A stretch of DNA of 64,000 nucleotides from Brachionus manjavacas (taxonomy: Eukaryota > Rotifera > Eurotatoria > Ploima > Brachionidae). A program made the position numbers and the translations under genes. Each line of letters starts with the position of its first letter. Positions within the stretch are counted from its first letter, which is position 1. Below are positions 1 to 11,900 of the stretch, piece by piece. Below the pieces are notes generated by a model, which saw nothing but the letters and a program-made list of their open reading frames with translations, was not told the DNA's origin and ran no database searches. The stretch spans positions 526,001-590,000 of the forward strand of contig JAHQIY010000019.1 in the NCBI GenBank assembly GCA_019054805.1. The letters run 5' to 3'.

Positions 1-359
1 CAAAAATTTAAAGCCAGTTGAAAGCAAAATTTAGAATAAAATGAATTCTTTTTGATTTAAATTTGGAATAAGGTAAAAAAAAACAATTTTTTTTTAAATA
101 AGAAAATAAAATATTGAAAATTCATTAAAAAAAAATGATTTAATTATCAATCATTCAACTCGATGGTTATATTTCTTAATTAAAGTTAAATTTTTATAAA
201 AGAATTTTCCATATTTTCTTTTTCAATTTTTCAAATAAAAATTAAACTTGTTCTATTTCACCAAAAAGTCTAATTTCAAATATGAAAATTTTTACAATAT
301 GAAAATGTTAATAAAATAAAATTATTTTTTTTATTTTAAAATGAAAAAATACTTGAAAA
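1..359. other. AT-rich non-coding sequence
   Basis: No coding sequence is visible here. A segment at about 240-330 resembles, in inverted orientation, sequence at about 12945-13080 inside the usherin gene (shared core 'GTCTAATTTCAAATATGAAA'), so part of it is probably a dispersed repeat. Confidence 0.5.
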
Positions 360-690
360 TATCAAAAAATTAGATCAAAAATTATATTTTTTCAACTTTT
401 GAATGGTATTTGATTAAATATCTCTGCAAAATAACTAATGCAAAAAACATGTTAAATATTAGGACATGTTAAATAATATATAGACAAGGCTCAGCAAAAA
501 CTCTGTAATTAAATTGCGCAGTTGCATGAAATACTTATTAATGAGGTGCCTTTTCTGCAAAATTGCAAAGTTTTTGCAGACCCTTGTCTAATATTTAACA
601 TGTTTTTTGCATTAGTTATTTTGCAGAGATATTTAATCAAATACCATTCAAAAGTTGAAAAAAATATACTTTTTGATCTGATTTTTTTGA
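360..690. repeat. Foldback (inverted-repeat) element
   Basis: Two arms of roughly 100 bp face each other. The left arm at about 361-465 and the right arm at about 586-690 are near-perfect reverse complements, sharing for example 'AACTAATGCAAAAAACATG' against its complement. The middle (466-585) also has shorter inverted matches such as AGACAAGG with CCTTGTCT. There is no credible coding capacity, because the overlapping ORFs are simply the two strands of the palindrome. This fits a MITE or foldback transposon. The superfamily is unknown, since no clear target-site duplication was found. Confidence 0.8.
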
Positions 691-804
691 TCCTAAACTT
701 CAAGATGCCGAATAAGTCACACTTCTGCAAAATTATTTCAACAGTGGATACATAATGGATACATAATCTTGTTAAGAAAGAAACCAAAAAATGAGACACA
801 GTCG

Positions 805-1258
805 AAACATAGTCGAAAGAGTCTAATAAAGAGCGACAAAGCTTGTCCAATGTTTGAAGGAAAAGTCGTTCCGAGAAAGGCTAATTGCGTTGGACTTAAT
901 GAGCTTAGAAGAACGTAGAACAAGAGGAGATCTTATTCAACTGTTCAAAATAGTCAATCATCATGAGAATTTTAACCTAATGAAAGGTGTGAACCTGGCT
1001 ACAAGTTTGAATCAGAACCTGAGAAGAAAACATAACATGAAGCTAGAGAAAGCAATTTGCAAACAAGCTACATCAAGATATAACTTTCTGACCAACAGAG
1101 TGGTTTCAAAGTGGAATGCTCTATCGCAAAGTGTTGTCAACTCAGTTACAGTTATTGGCTTAAAAGCGGGTATCGACAGAGAGTTGTTTGATATTGAAAA
1201 AAGAAAGAAACGAAAGACTGACACAGCTTTTAAAGAGCTAAATAATAAGAGAAATTAG
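805..1258 (+). pseudogene. LINE reverse transcriptase, C-terminal remnant
   Basis: The reading frame contains 'ERLIALDLMSLEERRTRGDL' and, further on, 'FLTNRVVSKWNALSQSVVNS'. These are the conserved end-of-ORF2 segments of CR1/L2/Jockey-type non-LTR retrotransposons (families where an ERL-LGL-SLE-RR-RGDL block is followed by NRVV-WNSLP-VV). Just upstream the same frame reads V-E-R-V, two stops, then RATKLVQCLK, so the remnant extends back to about 805 and is already broken. Nothing of the catalytic reverse transcriptase is present. It is a dead fragment with no host function implied. Confidence 0.75.
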
Positions 1259-2090
1259 AAAGTCAAAAACACTTCACTTTTGCAAAACCAGTTATTAAGC
1301 ATTTTACAGAACTAAATTATTTCTATTAAAAAGATCGAATGGGAAGGAGCTTGACATCTACGATGTTTTGCAGAAAACTGTAGAATTCAGGCTGAGGGAA
1401 CTTCAAAACCATAAATCATAAATTTAATGTCGACGATAGACATTGTTTAGCAACAAAGACATCTTACAAATATTATATAGAAATGATAGAGATAAAGTTA
1501 AAGAATGGATAAGCCTCGTAGAAGCCTTGTCTTAAAACCAAAATTAGAAGTAAGCTTCTGGGTAGCGTAAAAAAATTCTAGAAGAAATGCTTTGCAGATG
1601 CTAAGAAACATAAAAATAAGAGATGAATCAGTTGCAGGTTTTGTGAAATTCAGTACAAAATGAAAAAAAGAACAGAAAAAATGTAAAAAAATTGAATAAC
1701 TTTTTTTCTAAAGGTTTAAACTTAGTTCTGTAAATGCAATTTAGTGCAACTTTCAAAGTTGCATCAAATATCGAAGCCTGCTAAATTTGCAGAGTTATGC
1801 AGAAATTAAATTTCAATATAATCGAGCGTGTTGCATTTTGAAGCTCTCGAGTATTGATTCTAATTAACCACTATTAATGAAATAATTACAACCTAATTGT
1901 GTTTATCTATAAGATATCATAATCAATTTAAAACCTTGATTTACTTCATTTGCTAAAATTAAAATGGAATTGCCACATGTCTGGCATCCTCAAAGTACTA
2001 AGAATCTTCAGATTTGATCAACTATATTTTTACTCAAAATTATCATTTATTACCAGACTTCTTAAGTTAAATTTTTTTTTTTTAAGTCAA
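1259..2090. other. Non-coding, contains one dispersed repeat copy
   Basis: No gene is visible. A stretch at about 1540-1640 ('AGAAGAAATGCTTTGCAGAT' onward) matches about 7660-7760 ('AGAAGAAACTCTGAAGACGC' onward) in the same orientation, marking a dispersed repeat of unknown type. Around 1720-1800 there is a short local inverted repeat (GCAACTTT/AAAGTTGC). Confidence 0.45.
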
Positions 2091-2091
2091 G

Positions 2092-2420
2092 TCAATGATT
2101 TAATAAATCCATATTTGATACCAATAAAGTAGTTTCTTCCAAATTCTTGGCCGTTAAACTTGACCTATGTGCTCTGTAAATGTAACCAGATTTAGAAAAT
2201 AATTCTATCAACTGGTCCAGATGAAGCTGGTATTGATAAAAATTTTTGTGCAAGTCATGACTTTGACTTAAATTTTTGTGACTTATAAACAAGTCTGTTT
2301 ATTACTACACTTAAATTCAATGGAATCGCCTCCTCTTTCTTTAGTTCACTCTGTTATAATGCCTAAATTAATTCCCCACGTTCTTCTGTCTCCTTTGGAA
2401 CAGACATTAAAAGACTATTT
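2092..2420 (-). pseudogene. hAT transposase C-terminal remnant
   Basis: On the minus strand one frame reads 'LAQKFLSIPASSGPVDRI'. After a frameshift the next frame reads 'LFSKSGYIYRAHRSSLTAKN' followed by LEETTLLVSNMDLL. Together these are the hAT-superfamily dimerisation block (usual pattern: P-S-S-A-x-E-R-x-F-S-x-A-G-x-I, then R-S-x-L, then FLxxN). Sequence upstream, to about 2420, has decayed coding character with stop codons. The copy is frameshifted and lacks the catalytic region, so it is an inactive fragment. Confidence 0.75.
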
Positions 2421-3512
2421 TCAATTTTTAATTTAAATTTATCTTCCCTATTTGAGAGAGTAAATGGGCTTAAAATGGAGATAAAGCGGCATCTCTACCT
2501 CCGTGATGGTGTCTCTGACTCTATTGAACTGTGTGGCAGCTTGAAATTCATGATCATAATCAAATATTAAAAATTTAATTGATTAAAATTTTAATTAAAA
2601 TGATAATATTTGATTCTTTTAATTTTTTTAAATTAAACATAAGATATTTATTATTTTAATTTAAAAAAAAAAAATCTTTTTTTCTCTAATTGACCTTTAA
2701 TTGATTCTTCTAAAATCTTTATTTAAAAAATTAAAAGAAAAATTTAAAATCGACATTTAGGTATCCAAATTATGGCTCAGATAAACTCTTTTAATGATTT
2801 TTAAACATCAATTTAATTATTTTACGGCGAAACAAATTTAAATTTTGTAATGTAAAATTTCAAAATATTAATTAAGTAATCAATTTACTTCAGATAAAAA
2901 TTCATGTAATTTTCTATCTAATAATTGATTAAACAAATCATGTTTAATAAAGCTTAGTCATTTATTATTAAAAAATTGATAAAAAATACCTTTTTATTTA
3001 ATCAAAAGCTAAAAATTTTTATTTGAAATTTACATTTGACCATCAACTTCAATTTGCCGAGCTTTAGAATTATTAAGCCAACTTATTGAACCTAACACTA
3101 AGCTCTCCTTTCTTGGTCAACTAAATTTTATTGAATTTAAATTTTAAATTCATTTTTCTTTCTATTTCTATATTTTTCTTTACTACTTATTTTACTATCT
3201 ATTTGTATATCTGTTTCGAGCATGAACTCTTTCAGAACCTGATTGATTTCTTTACATTTATTTAAGCTCTTAAAATTTTTTTTTTTATTTTTACTTTACT
3301 TCTCCTAAAGAGGGCTAATTCTAAATAAATAAATAAACAAAATAAAAATATGGCATAATTAGAATAAGTAAATTAGACATTCTTAATTTTTTCCAATAAG
3401 CTCTTCAAACTAAAAACTTTTTTAAACAATTTAAAAGTGACAGAAAGGTCTAGTTGAATTTAGGGGCTAATTTTTTTCTTAAACTTGATCTAAATGTCTC
3501 TTAAATTCTTAC
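2421..3512. other. Intron or flank of usherin; possible LINE tail
   Basis: No exon could be found between the last in-window usherin exon (its donor is at 3512) and this stretch, so it is presumably the start of a long usherin intron that continues to the left of the window. At about 3295-3345 a short 'CTCCTAAAGAGGGCT' sequence is followed by an AAATAAATAAATAAA run. This resembles the 3' ends of LINEs elsewhere in the window. Confidence 0.45.
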
Positions 3513-5984
3513 CTTGTGGAGGTAGGGTGCTAAACGAGTATATTTTAGGCTCAAATTCAATGCAGCTATCTTGTCGACAAGCCCTCAGTTTAATAAGATA
3601 AACTTCATTGTCAAGCACTGGCGCTAGCACAACTTGTCCAGACTTTTGCGTCACTTGTTTCACGTCCTCTACTTTGTCTTCAAATTCCAGCACAAATCCG
3701 AATCGATCATAAAACCTGGCCAGCATATCTGCCAGCTTATAAAAAACTATCAGCTCATTGTTAGATCGTTGCAGGTCTACCTGGGTGCCGTCATACGTTT
3801 CCTTTAGACTTTTTGTGCGGCATGACTTCTGCTCACTGGTCAAGTAGTACACATGAGACAAGTCAGTCTCTATTTTGATCACTAGGCTAATAGCGTAGTC
3901 ACGTGACTCGTTCAAAAAGAGCAAACTTTCACTCAGAGCAAAAAAGTCTTGGCGCTCAACTTTGTTCCCGTCTAACTCGATATAAAACTCCTGATAGCTC
4001 AACAAATTAGTGGAGAACAATTTTTTAAAATAGAACAAAATTTCGTTCTCTCTAACATTCCATTTTACAAAGCCTAAATTAGCTGTGGGACACTCGAACT
4101 CAAGATCAAAGTTGTATCGGAGTTTGTTGTCAGTCAGGTCCGACCCGGACGACTCAATGTCCACACCACTGGACCATTCAGAAATAGCACTTCCAAACTC
4201 ATTTATATAAATCACTCTATACCTGTACGCACTTGGCTCCATGTCCATGTCCAAATAATACAACTGCTCGCCTGAATACAAATTTTCCGTTCTATTCAAA
4301 TTGACGTCGAGTCTGATCACTTGGTAGCTAAGATACTCGCCATTTCTGAACTGGGGCTCGAGCCATTCAACAGACACTGCCTTTGGAGAGAGCATCTTGG
4401 CCACAGGTCGGCCAAGGCCACTCGGCACATCGCCAGGAGTGCGAAAGCTCCTAGTCAAACTATTCGAACATGAATCGCTAATCTCGCTGACACAAGCGAC
4501 CAGTGCCGATTTGTAAACCGTGAAGGCTGCTAGATTAGCCACAAGCACTGTCTGCACACTTGCATCAACGTCTATCGACAGGGATTGTTTGCTGCTCTTG
4601 AGCTTAAGACTGTATTTGGTTAAGTTGCACAACGTGATGGGCCTAGGCCACTCAAATCTAGCACTGGAGCTATTGATCAAATTTGCGACTGGTGCGCTTA
4701 CAATCAAAGGCCTGGATGAAGAGACCGTTATGTTCACATGAGTGCTAACGGCCGATCCTACTTGATTGAAAGCGAACATGCGATAGGAGTAGAGGCCGCA
4801 TGGCTCGATGTCAGTGTCGTCCAGAAATTTGCTCTTAGCAGCGGAGAATTTGTACTTGCGAACTGTGAGTGTTTGCAGCAGTGATTTATAGTCGGTGCGT
4901 TCAAGGACGTAGTGTTTTAGAATGCCGTTTATTTTGGATGGTGGTGACCACGTGACTAGAATTGTGTACGAAGTGAGGGAGGCGAGGACTGGAGGGGGCT
5001 GTCGTTGGGGCAGGGCTGGAAGCGTCCTAGTGTAACTGTTATTTGCTGGATCAAATTTATCAAAGGGGGATCGAGCACAGCCCATCGAGTTGCAAGACTC
5101 TATGATGAACAAGTACTGTGTAAAGGGCTCTAGATGTGTTATGTTGTATGCGTTGGTTGCGTTATCCACACTTATCACTCCTATGTGCACTAGTTCATTC
5201 ATGTACTTGAACACGTTTATTTTAAATAGGCTTATAAAGCCGTTGGGCTTTGAGGCTTGTGCGAACTTCACATAAACGCTAGTCGAGGTGAAATTTATTA
5301 CTGTTACTGGCGCTTGGTCTTCAGGTCGGGCCTCTTGGGTGTAAAAGTCCGAGCTCCACTCGGATGATGTTTGTCCGTAGAAGTTGGCGGCTGTCAGACG
5401 AAAAGAGAAGGCAGTAAATGCGCTCAAGTTGGCGAGGACATAAAAACTAGCCAGGATTTTATTTGAGAACAAGATTACTATTTGATCGTCATAAGTGGGC
5501 CTTTCAATCGGACCTGACTGGCTCCAGACCATTTTTTTGCGATAGACAAGCTCATAAGAGAACAGTTGGTCTTCGGAATTGGCCAACAAGGGCGGTGACC
5601 ATTCCACTTTTAGGCACGTACAATTCGAATAGACAAGCTGAGGTGCTGGCAAATAGTCTGGACCTGATTTAAAAGTTTCAACGTTAACTTTGTTACTCAG
5701 CACAAAGCCTTTGCTGTTCGATGCGTTTATTCGAATTTCATAGCGAGAATTTGGCAATATTCGATCCAATATTCCGTACTTTGTGTTCATCACAGTTGTG
5801 TTCAGTAAATTGACACTCATTTTTTTCACTATATCCAAGCTATTTTTGTAAGTTTGATACAAATTTTTTACATCTGAAGCGACTAGAAATGGCCCAGTGA
5901 CAAATACTGAATAGAGAATGTGCCCATTTGGCTTAAGTGGTTTTTGAGGATTCGAGTACCATTTGAGCTCAATTTGATTTGAAC
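3513..5984 (-). CDS. USH2A: USH2A exon 8: seven to eight FN3 domains
   Basis: The exon is entered in phase 1 (G-S-N-Q-I-E-L-K-W) and encodes roughly 824 residues of FN3 repeats. Core motifs include ELKWYSNPQKPLKPNG, LKVEWSPPLL, VYVKFAQASKPNG, ILVTWSPPSKING, ARFEWPRPITL and VSVEWLEPQFRNG. The last two modules are more divergent. The donor after 3513 again leaves phase 1, so further FN3 exons are expected to the left of the window. Many N-x-S/T sequons suggest a glycosylated ectodomain. Confidence 0.88.
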
Positions 5985-8900
5985 CTTTTAGAAGAAAAGT
6001 TACACATTAATAGCATCATTTAGCTACAGTCTACGAATTATCTGTTTATCTTTTTAATGAAATCTTAATCTAATTGTATCATCTTGTCTAATTAATTATG
6101 GCCGCATATTAAAGCGTCATTTATTTTGATTAAACGTCAATAAAATTAATGTAAATTAAATGTATTAATTGTCATTAAAAAGATTAAATGCTACTTAAAT
6201 GTATTAATTGTCATAGTCAAAATGGTAACTTATTTCAATGAACCATGGCTCGAATCTTACGACCCCAATAAATAATTTTATGGGGAATCGGGGGGTTATG
6301 AAGATATTCATGAGGCTTTCGACGAATAAATCGAAGCTCAAGACAACTTAAGGAACACTTTAATTGAAACTGAGATAGAAGAAGGTAATAATGAGACTAC
6401 CCTAGCAGCAAATTCCTACAATAACGCTGTTATCCCATTTAATAATGTGGAAGCATATAATTGGTGTTGATTAAAGCCAAGCATTATTCGAGGCCTTTCC
6501 TGCTGAAGCTTGCGACATACCTTTAGGAAAATAAAGAGGAGTAGAACGACCAAAAAAAGAATTAAAATCATTAGTAATGAAATAATTGAAAATATTTTCT
6601 TAATTTTTTTGTGATTAAAATTTTTTTTGTGACTCTTTATAACATTTAATTTTATTATGTGATAACTAATTACTTAAAATGACAACTATTACTTTTAATT
6701 TACGATTCATACATTCAATTGACTAATTTTTATGTTGACTAATTAATATAAATAAATGACGATTTGATCTTTTTTTAATTGACGTTTAATCAGAATAAAT
6801 GACACTTTAATATATTTTCATTAATTATTTATTATTATTTATTAGTTTAAAGCCCCATAGGCAAAATTACAAAAAATTACATTAAATTCGAGATAAATTA
6901 AAAAAAAAAGAAAGAAAATTGCACCAGTGTTACTAAGTAAAAAAGTTGACTCTCAAAAAAAAAAAAATAAGAAAATTGTCAAAAGTGAAATTTTAAAAAG
7001 CTGTGGAAATAATATAAAATAGCAGAAGAATAAATAAACTTAAATTCGATACTTTTCTAGGTAACCTAAAAGTGTAACAGTAAAAGAAAAAATAACTAAT
7101 AGAAACATTGTCTAATTTGTCTTATATTTTTTTTTTTTTCTCTTCTATTTTATTTTTTCAGTTCTTTTCTTGTTTTGTAATTAAAAAAAAAAAAAAAACT
7201 TTATAATTTTATTAATTTTATTAATGAGATAATAATTTTATTTTATATTTCTTTTTTTTTTTGTTTTTTGAAACATTTTGTTTAAGCTTGGCAAAGGAGC
7301 GAAAGCTCGAGCCAATATTTATTTATTTATTTAAATAAAGACGTTTATCCATCCATCCAAAAAATAGCAGAAGATATTTGCTATCTTGTACTTATTTTAA
7401 GTTTTTTAAAATAGTCTAAAATAGATTCAGAATTGAAAAAGCTAATTTCTCTTGGACTAATTTGACAGTTAGCCAAGTTCGACGAATTTTTCAGATTAGT
7501 ACAAAACAATATGAAAAGTGTTTCAGTAATTTTATTCTTTGGTGAACAAATTAAAGCAGTAAACAGCAAGAAAAAGAAGCCAAAATCAAGAAACAAGCTT
7601 TATATTATAATACAACGAAGAATCGATTTGCATGAAGAGACAGAGGCTTGGAACTAAGGAATTATTACAAGTATGCCAATAGATTGGGTTACAAAGCTTC
7701 TTAGAAGAAACTCTGAAGACGCTGAGAAACATGCAAAAAAGAGATGAATAAATTGCGTAAATTTAAGACTCAATTACTGACTTTTCTGATACCAGCTGAT
7801 GTCAAAAAGGTTTCAGAGTAGATTAAGATAAAAACTAAAAAGCATTTAAATAATGTCAAATTCCTTTTTCATTTTTCATTTTCGAAAAATATGGGAACAT
7901 TTCTAAGCAGGTAAATAATGACTAATTATTCTTTTTTAACCAAATTTACTGAAACTTTTACCAAAAATTAAGAAAAAAATACAAAATTTCTAAATTATCC
8001 CAACAAAATATTATTCGCTTCATAATTACTAAAGAGTACTAAGAAATACTATTTTCATTCAAATATACTGAAATAAAAAAAAATTAAAAATGTTAAAAAT
8101 TGATGTTTCGAATATTCTTACTCGTAAAAAAGCTATTGAACCTCCGATAGTTGAAGTGCAAAAAGATGTTGATGTTAGTTTTTTTGCACTTCAACTATCG
8201 GAGGTTCAATAGCTTTTGATAGCGGTTCAATAGTGTTAGAATGTGATAAAGGATGTTAAGCAGATTGTGACTCTTTTAAAGATATGACATTCGATACTTT
8301 CTTTGAGTTAAATAATAGTATTAGGATTGTTAGAACTAATCCAGATAATTGGAAGTTCTCCAAGTGTACTTGCTATGATTATTTTAAAACTTGGATGTGC
8401 AAACATATACTTGTAATTGCTATTGCTAATAATCAAATCTTTATACCCGAAAAATATTTTGATTCAGAAATAGGTTCCAAACCCAAACCAGGGAAAAAGA
8501 AGAAGGCTAAACATTGGCATGAAAGAGACTAATTTTTGTTTTAAATTTTGGATTTATGAAATAAAAAGGTGTTTATGTAACTAAAAATAAATTTTGGAAC
8601 TAAATTTGTGTTTTTGTTTTCATCAAGTAAAATTGGTGATAGTTTTAGTAAATTTGATGATTTAAAATTAAGTAGCCGTAAATAATTACCTAAAAAATAT
8701 TGAAATTTAGCTAAAAAAATGGAGGCTTAAGATGTCTCCTGAAAAATGCAATTATACAATTTCTTCAGGGAATCCCTCCAAAAATCAAAAGCTAAATTTA
8801 AGCCTTTTCGATAAGCAAATTCCATATAGTGACTGTCCAACATCTTCCTAGGGATAAAATTTGACGAAAACTTATGCGCTAAATCACATATTAAATTTTT

Positions 8901-11900
8901 TCGATCTAGATGTCAAGACAGGATAAATATAATTAAAATTCTTTCACACAAATCTTAGAATTAAAATAAAAAAACTCTATCGAGTATTTATCATAATCTA
9001 ATGTTAAAAAACTTACCTAGAAATTCATTAATAGAAATTATAGAACTTTTTAATTTATCTCTTCGAGAAGGTAGAGTCCCTAAAGCATGGAAAACATCGA
9101 ACATTACTATGATTCAAAAAAAAGCCTCTTCTTTACAAGATCCTTTAAATTATAGACCAATTAGTATAACGAGTTGTTTAGGAAAGTTACTGGAACGAAT
9201 AGTTTATTCAAGATTATACAATTTTTTGGAACATAATTCACTCCTTATCCAGGAGCAATCTGGATTTAGGAAACACCGGCGAACATCAGATAATCTTTTC
9301 TTTTTAATTCAAAAAATTGTGGAATCATTTAATAGAAAAAAAAGAGTTTTTGGCCTTTTTTTTGATATTTCTAAAGCCTTTGATAGGGTTTGGCATGAAG
9401 GTCTACTTTTTAAATTGATTAAAATGAATCCACCTCATTACTTGACTAACTGGATTAGATCCTTTCTAGATAGTAGGACATTTAAGGTAAATGTGAATGA
9501 CCAATTGAGCGACGAATATCAAATAACTGCAGGTGTTCCTCAAGGCTCAGTAATAAGTCCTCTCTTATTTAGTATTTATATTAATGACATCCCAAAAAGA
9601 AACAAAACAAATAATGAATACTCTCTGCTTTTCGCAGATGATCTAGTTACATTCTTCATTTATAACAAGAAAGGGAACCTAGAAAATAAGATTAATAAAT
9701 ACACCAACGAACTAGAACAATGGCTTATTAAATGGAAAATGAAGATATCAGTTGAAAAGTCATGTTCAGTAGTCTTTTCTAGGTACAAAAAAGAGTGTGA
9801 TAATCTAAACTTAAAAATCTATGGAAACAGAATAGTGAGCCAAAAAGAAATCAAGTTTCTTGGTATTAAATTTGATTCTAAGTTAAACTTTAATACACTA
9901 GTAGACGAAATTAAAGAACGCTGCAACAAAAGGCTAAATATTATTAAGATATTGTCAAACAAAAAATGGGGTCTCAATCAAAACACACTAGGAAATTTAT
10001 ATAAATCTTTAGTCGGATCGATTTTAGACTATTCTTTTCCTTGCTTAAATTCATTTTCAGAAAATAATATCAAAAAACTACAAGCAATTCAGAATACAGC
10101 AGTAAGATCTATCCTTAAGTTAAAATATGATACTCCCTCCAACATCGTGCAACATGAAGCTTTTAATAAACTAAAATTACTAACAGTCTCGAATCGTCTT
10201 TTTGAGTTGAGTGAGAAATATGTTGGGACAGGACTGAGTCATTCTATTCCATTGGTTGAAAGACTGGTGAAAGAATACAAAGAAGGTTTCGAATCAAGAT
10301 ATATTGAATACCCAACTCCATTGTGTAATTGCTACCTTACTATTTCTTCTTTTTTTCCTGAAACTTGAACTATTTAAACATATGCCACATGTAACAATCT
10401 TTTCCAATTTATGTCTTTTCAACTTTAATTTTTTTTAGCTTATTTACTCTATTTTGATTCTTTTTTTTTTTCTTTTTTTTTTTTATCTAATCTTATTTAC
10501 TTTAATTTTATTTTTATTTTATTTTTTTATTTTATTTTTAATTTATTCTGAAGGAGCTTTAGATCGGTACAGAAAACAAATAAATAAATAACAAATAAAT
10601 AAATAAATAATTTATAATGCTCAAATAGGGTCTTTAATTGATTATAGCTTCTTCATATTTAGTTTAGCTTCACATACTAATTTTCATCAACTACAAGTCT
10701 TTTTAGGATATAGTTTGTCTTTTCTACAGAAAAATTTTCTATAATATGATATAGTGCCTTTTATACTATTCTTTACCATTTTTACCATTTAAGAAAAAAG
10801 TTTTTATGTAAATTTACGTAAAAAAGTAAAGTTTAAAAAAAAAATTTTATTTGAAATTCAATGTTTTTTTTTTAAATTTTTCTAATTTTTTGGCCTTTTT
10901 TTACGTTAATTTACGTATAAATACAAATTTCAAATTACTACTGTATAATAAAAAAATTTTGCAGAATTTTTAATTTTTTTTAAATTTCAAACAAAACAAA
11001 AAATTACCTTTAGCTTGAGCCTCTAGGATCAGTGAACCTTCAGGTGCTGCTTCGTCTGTTCTAAATCGAACTGGAATACTTGAATTACAGCTAAAAAAAT
11101 TACAAAATTGAACATAAAAATAGTAAAATGTATTTGGTAAAAGATTGTCAATTTTAATCTTTGTCAAATTGCCTTCGTAGACAAGTTTATCGTTCATAAA
11201 AAGAGCATTATTTCTAAACAATCCATTTGGTCTTGAAGGCCTTGTCCAATTTAAAACCAAAAAGTTAAAATTTATCTCCACAAGCTCGATTTTAATGTCG
11301 CTGGTGTCCGGATCACTTTCTAAAGTTCGTACAGACAAAACACTACTATTTGTACACCCTCCTTTGGTGCATGCCGAAAGAATTATTTCATAAAGAGCGC
11401 CTGGTATCAGATTATTCAGGTCTTTGATATTGGAGGCGCATTCAGCACAAGTTGAAATATTGAAAGAAGTTATATTGTAGAAGTATTCAGTGTCATTTAA
11501 ATAGAGGATGTAGTTTGTCAAAAAGCCATTTTGGACTTGATCGTTGGTCGGCTTGGACCATTTGATGATCAAAACAGTTTGAGTGACTTTAAGTACGGTT
11601 GGAACTGGAACGAACAAAGGAGCCATCTCTTTTGTGGTAAAGGAGACTTTTTCACTGCGACCACAACCAATTGCATTACAAACCTCTAGAATAAATGAAT
11701 AAGTAGTCAGTGGATGAAGGTTGATAGCGAAAAAGTTTCGTTGAAGTCCAAAGTATAGAACATTTTCCGAGTTTCCTTCAGTCAAGCGAATAATGTAAGC
11801 TGTTATGTTGCCGCTTGGGTAGGCCGGAACGTCCCATGTTAAATTTAAAGAACTGGATGTTGAGCTTGATAAGCTTGGAGCTTTAATTCCATCCGGAACT

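Noticed and set aside
6106..6815. Usherin exon within this open-ish stretch
   Set aside because: The coding traces are on the opposite strand, contain several stops and end in a MULE tail; usherin exons 7 and 8 already join in frame without it.
7381..7596. 71-codon minus-strand ORF with a hydrophobic start
   Set aside because: It lies in repeat debris of a usherin intron with no recognisable features; the hydrophobic start is expected from A/T runs.
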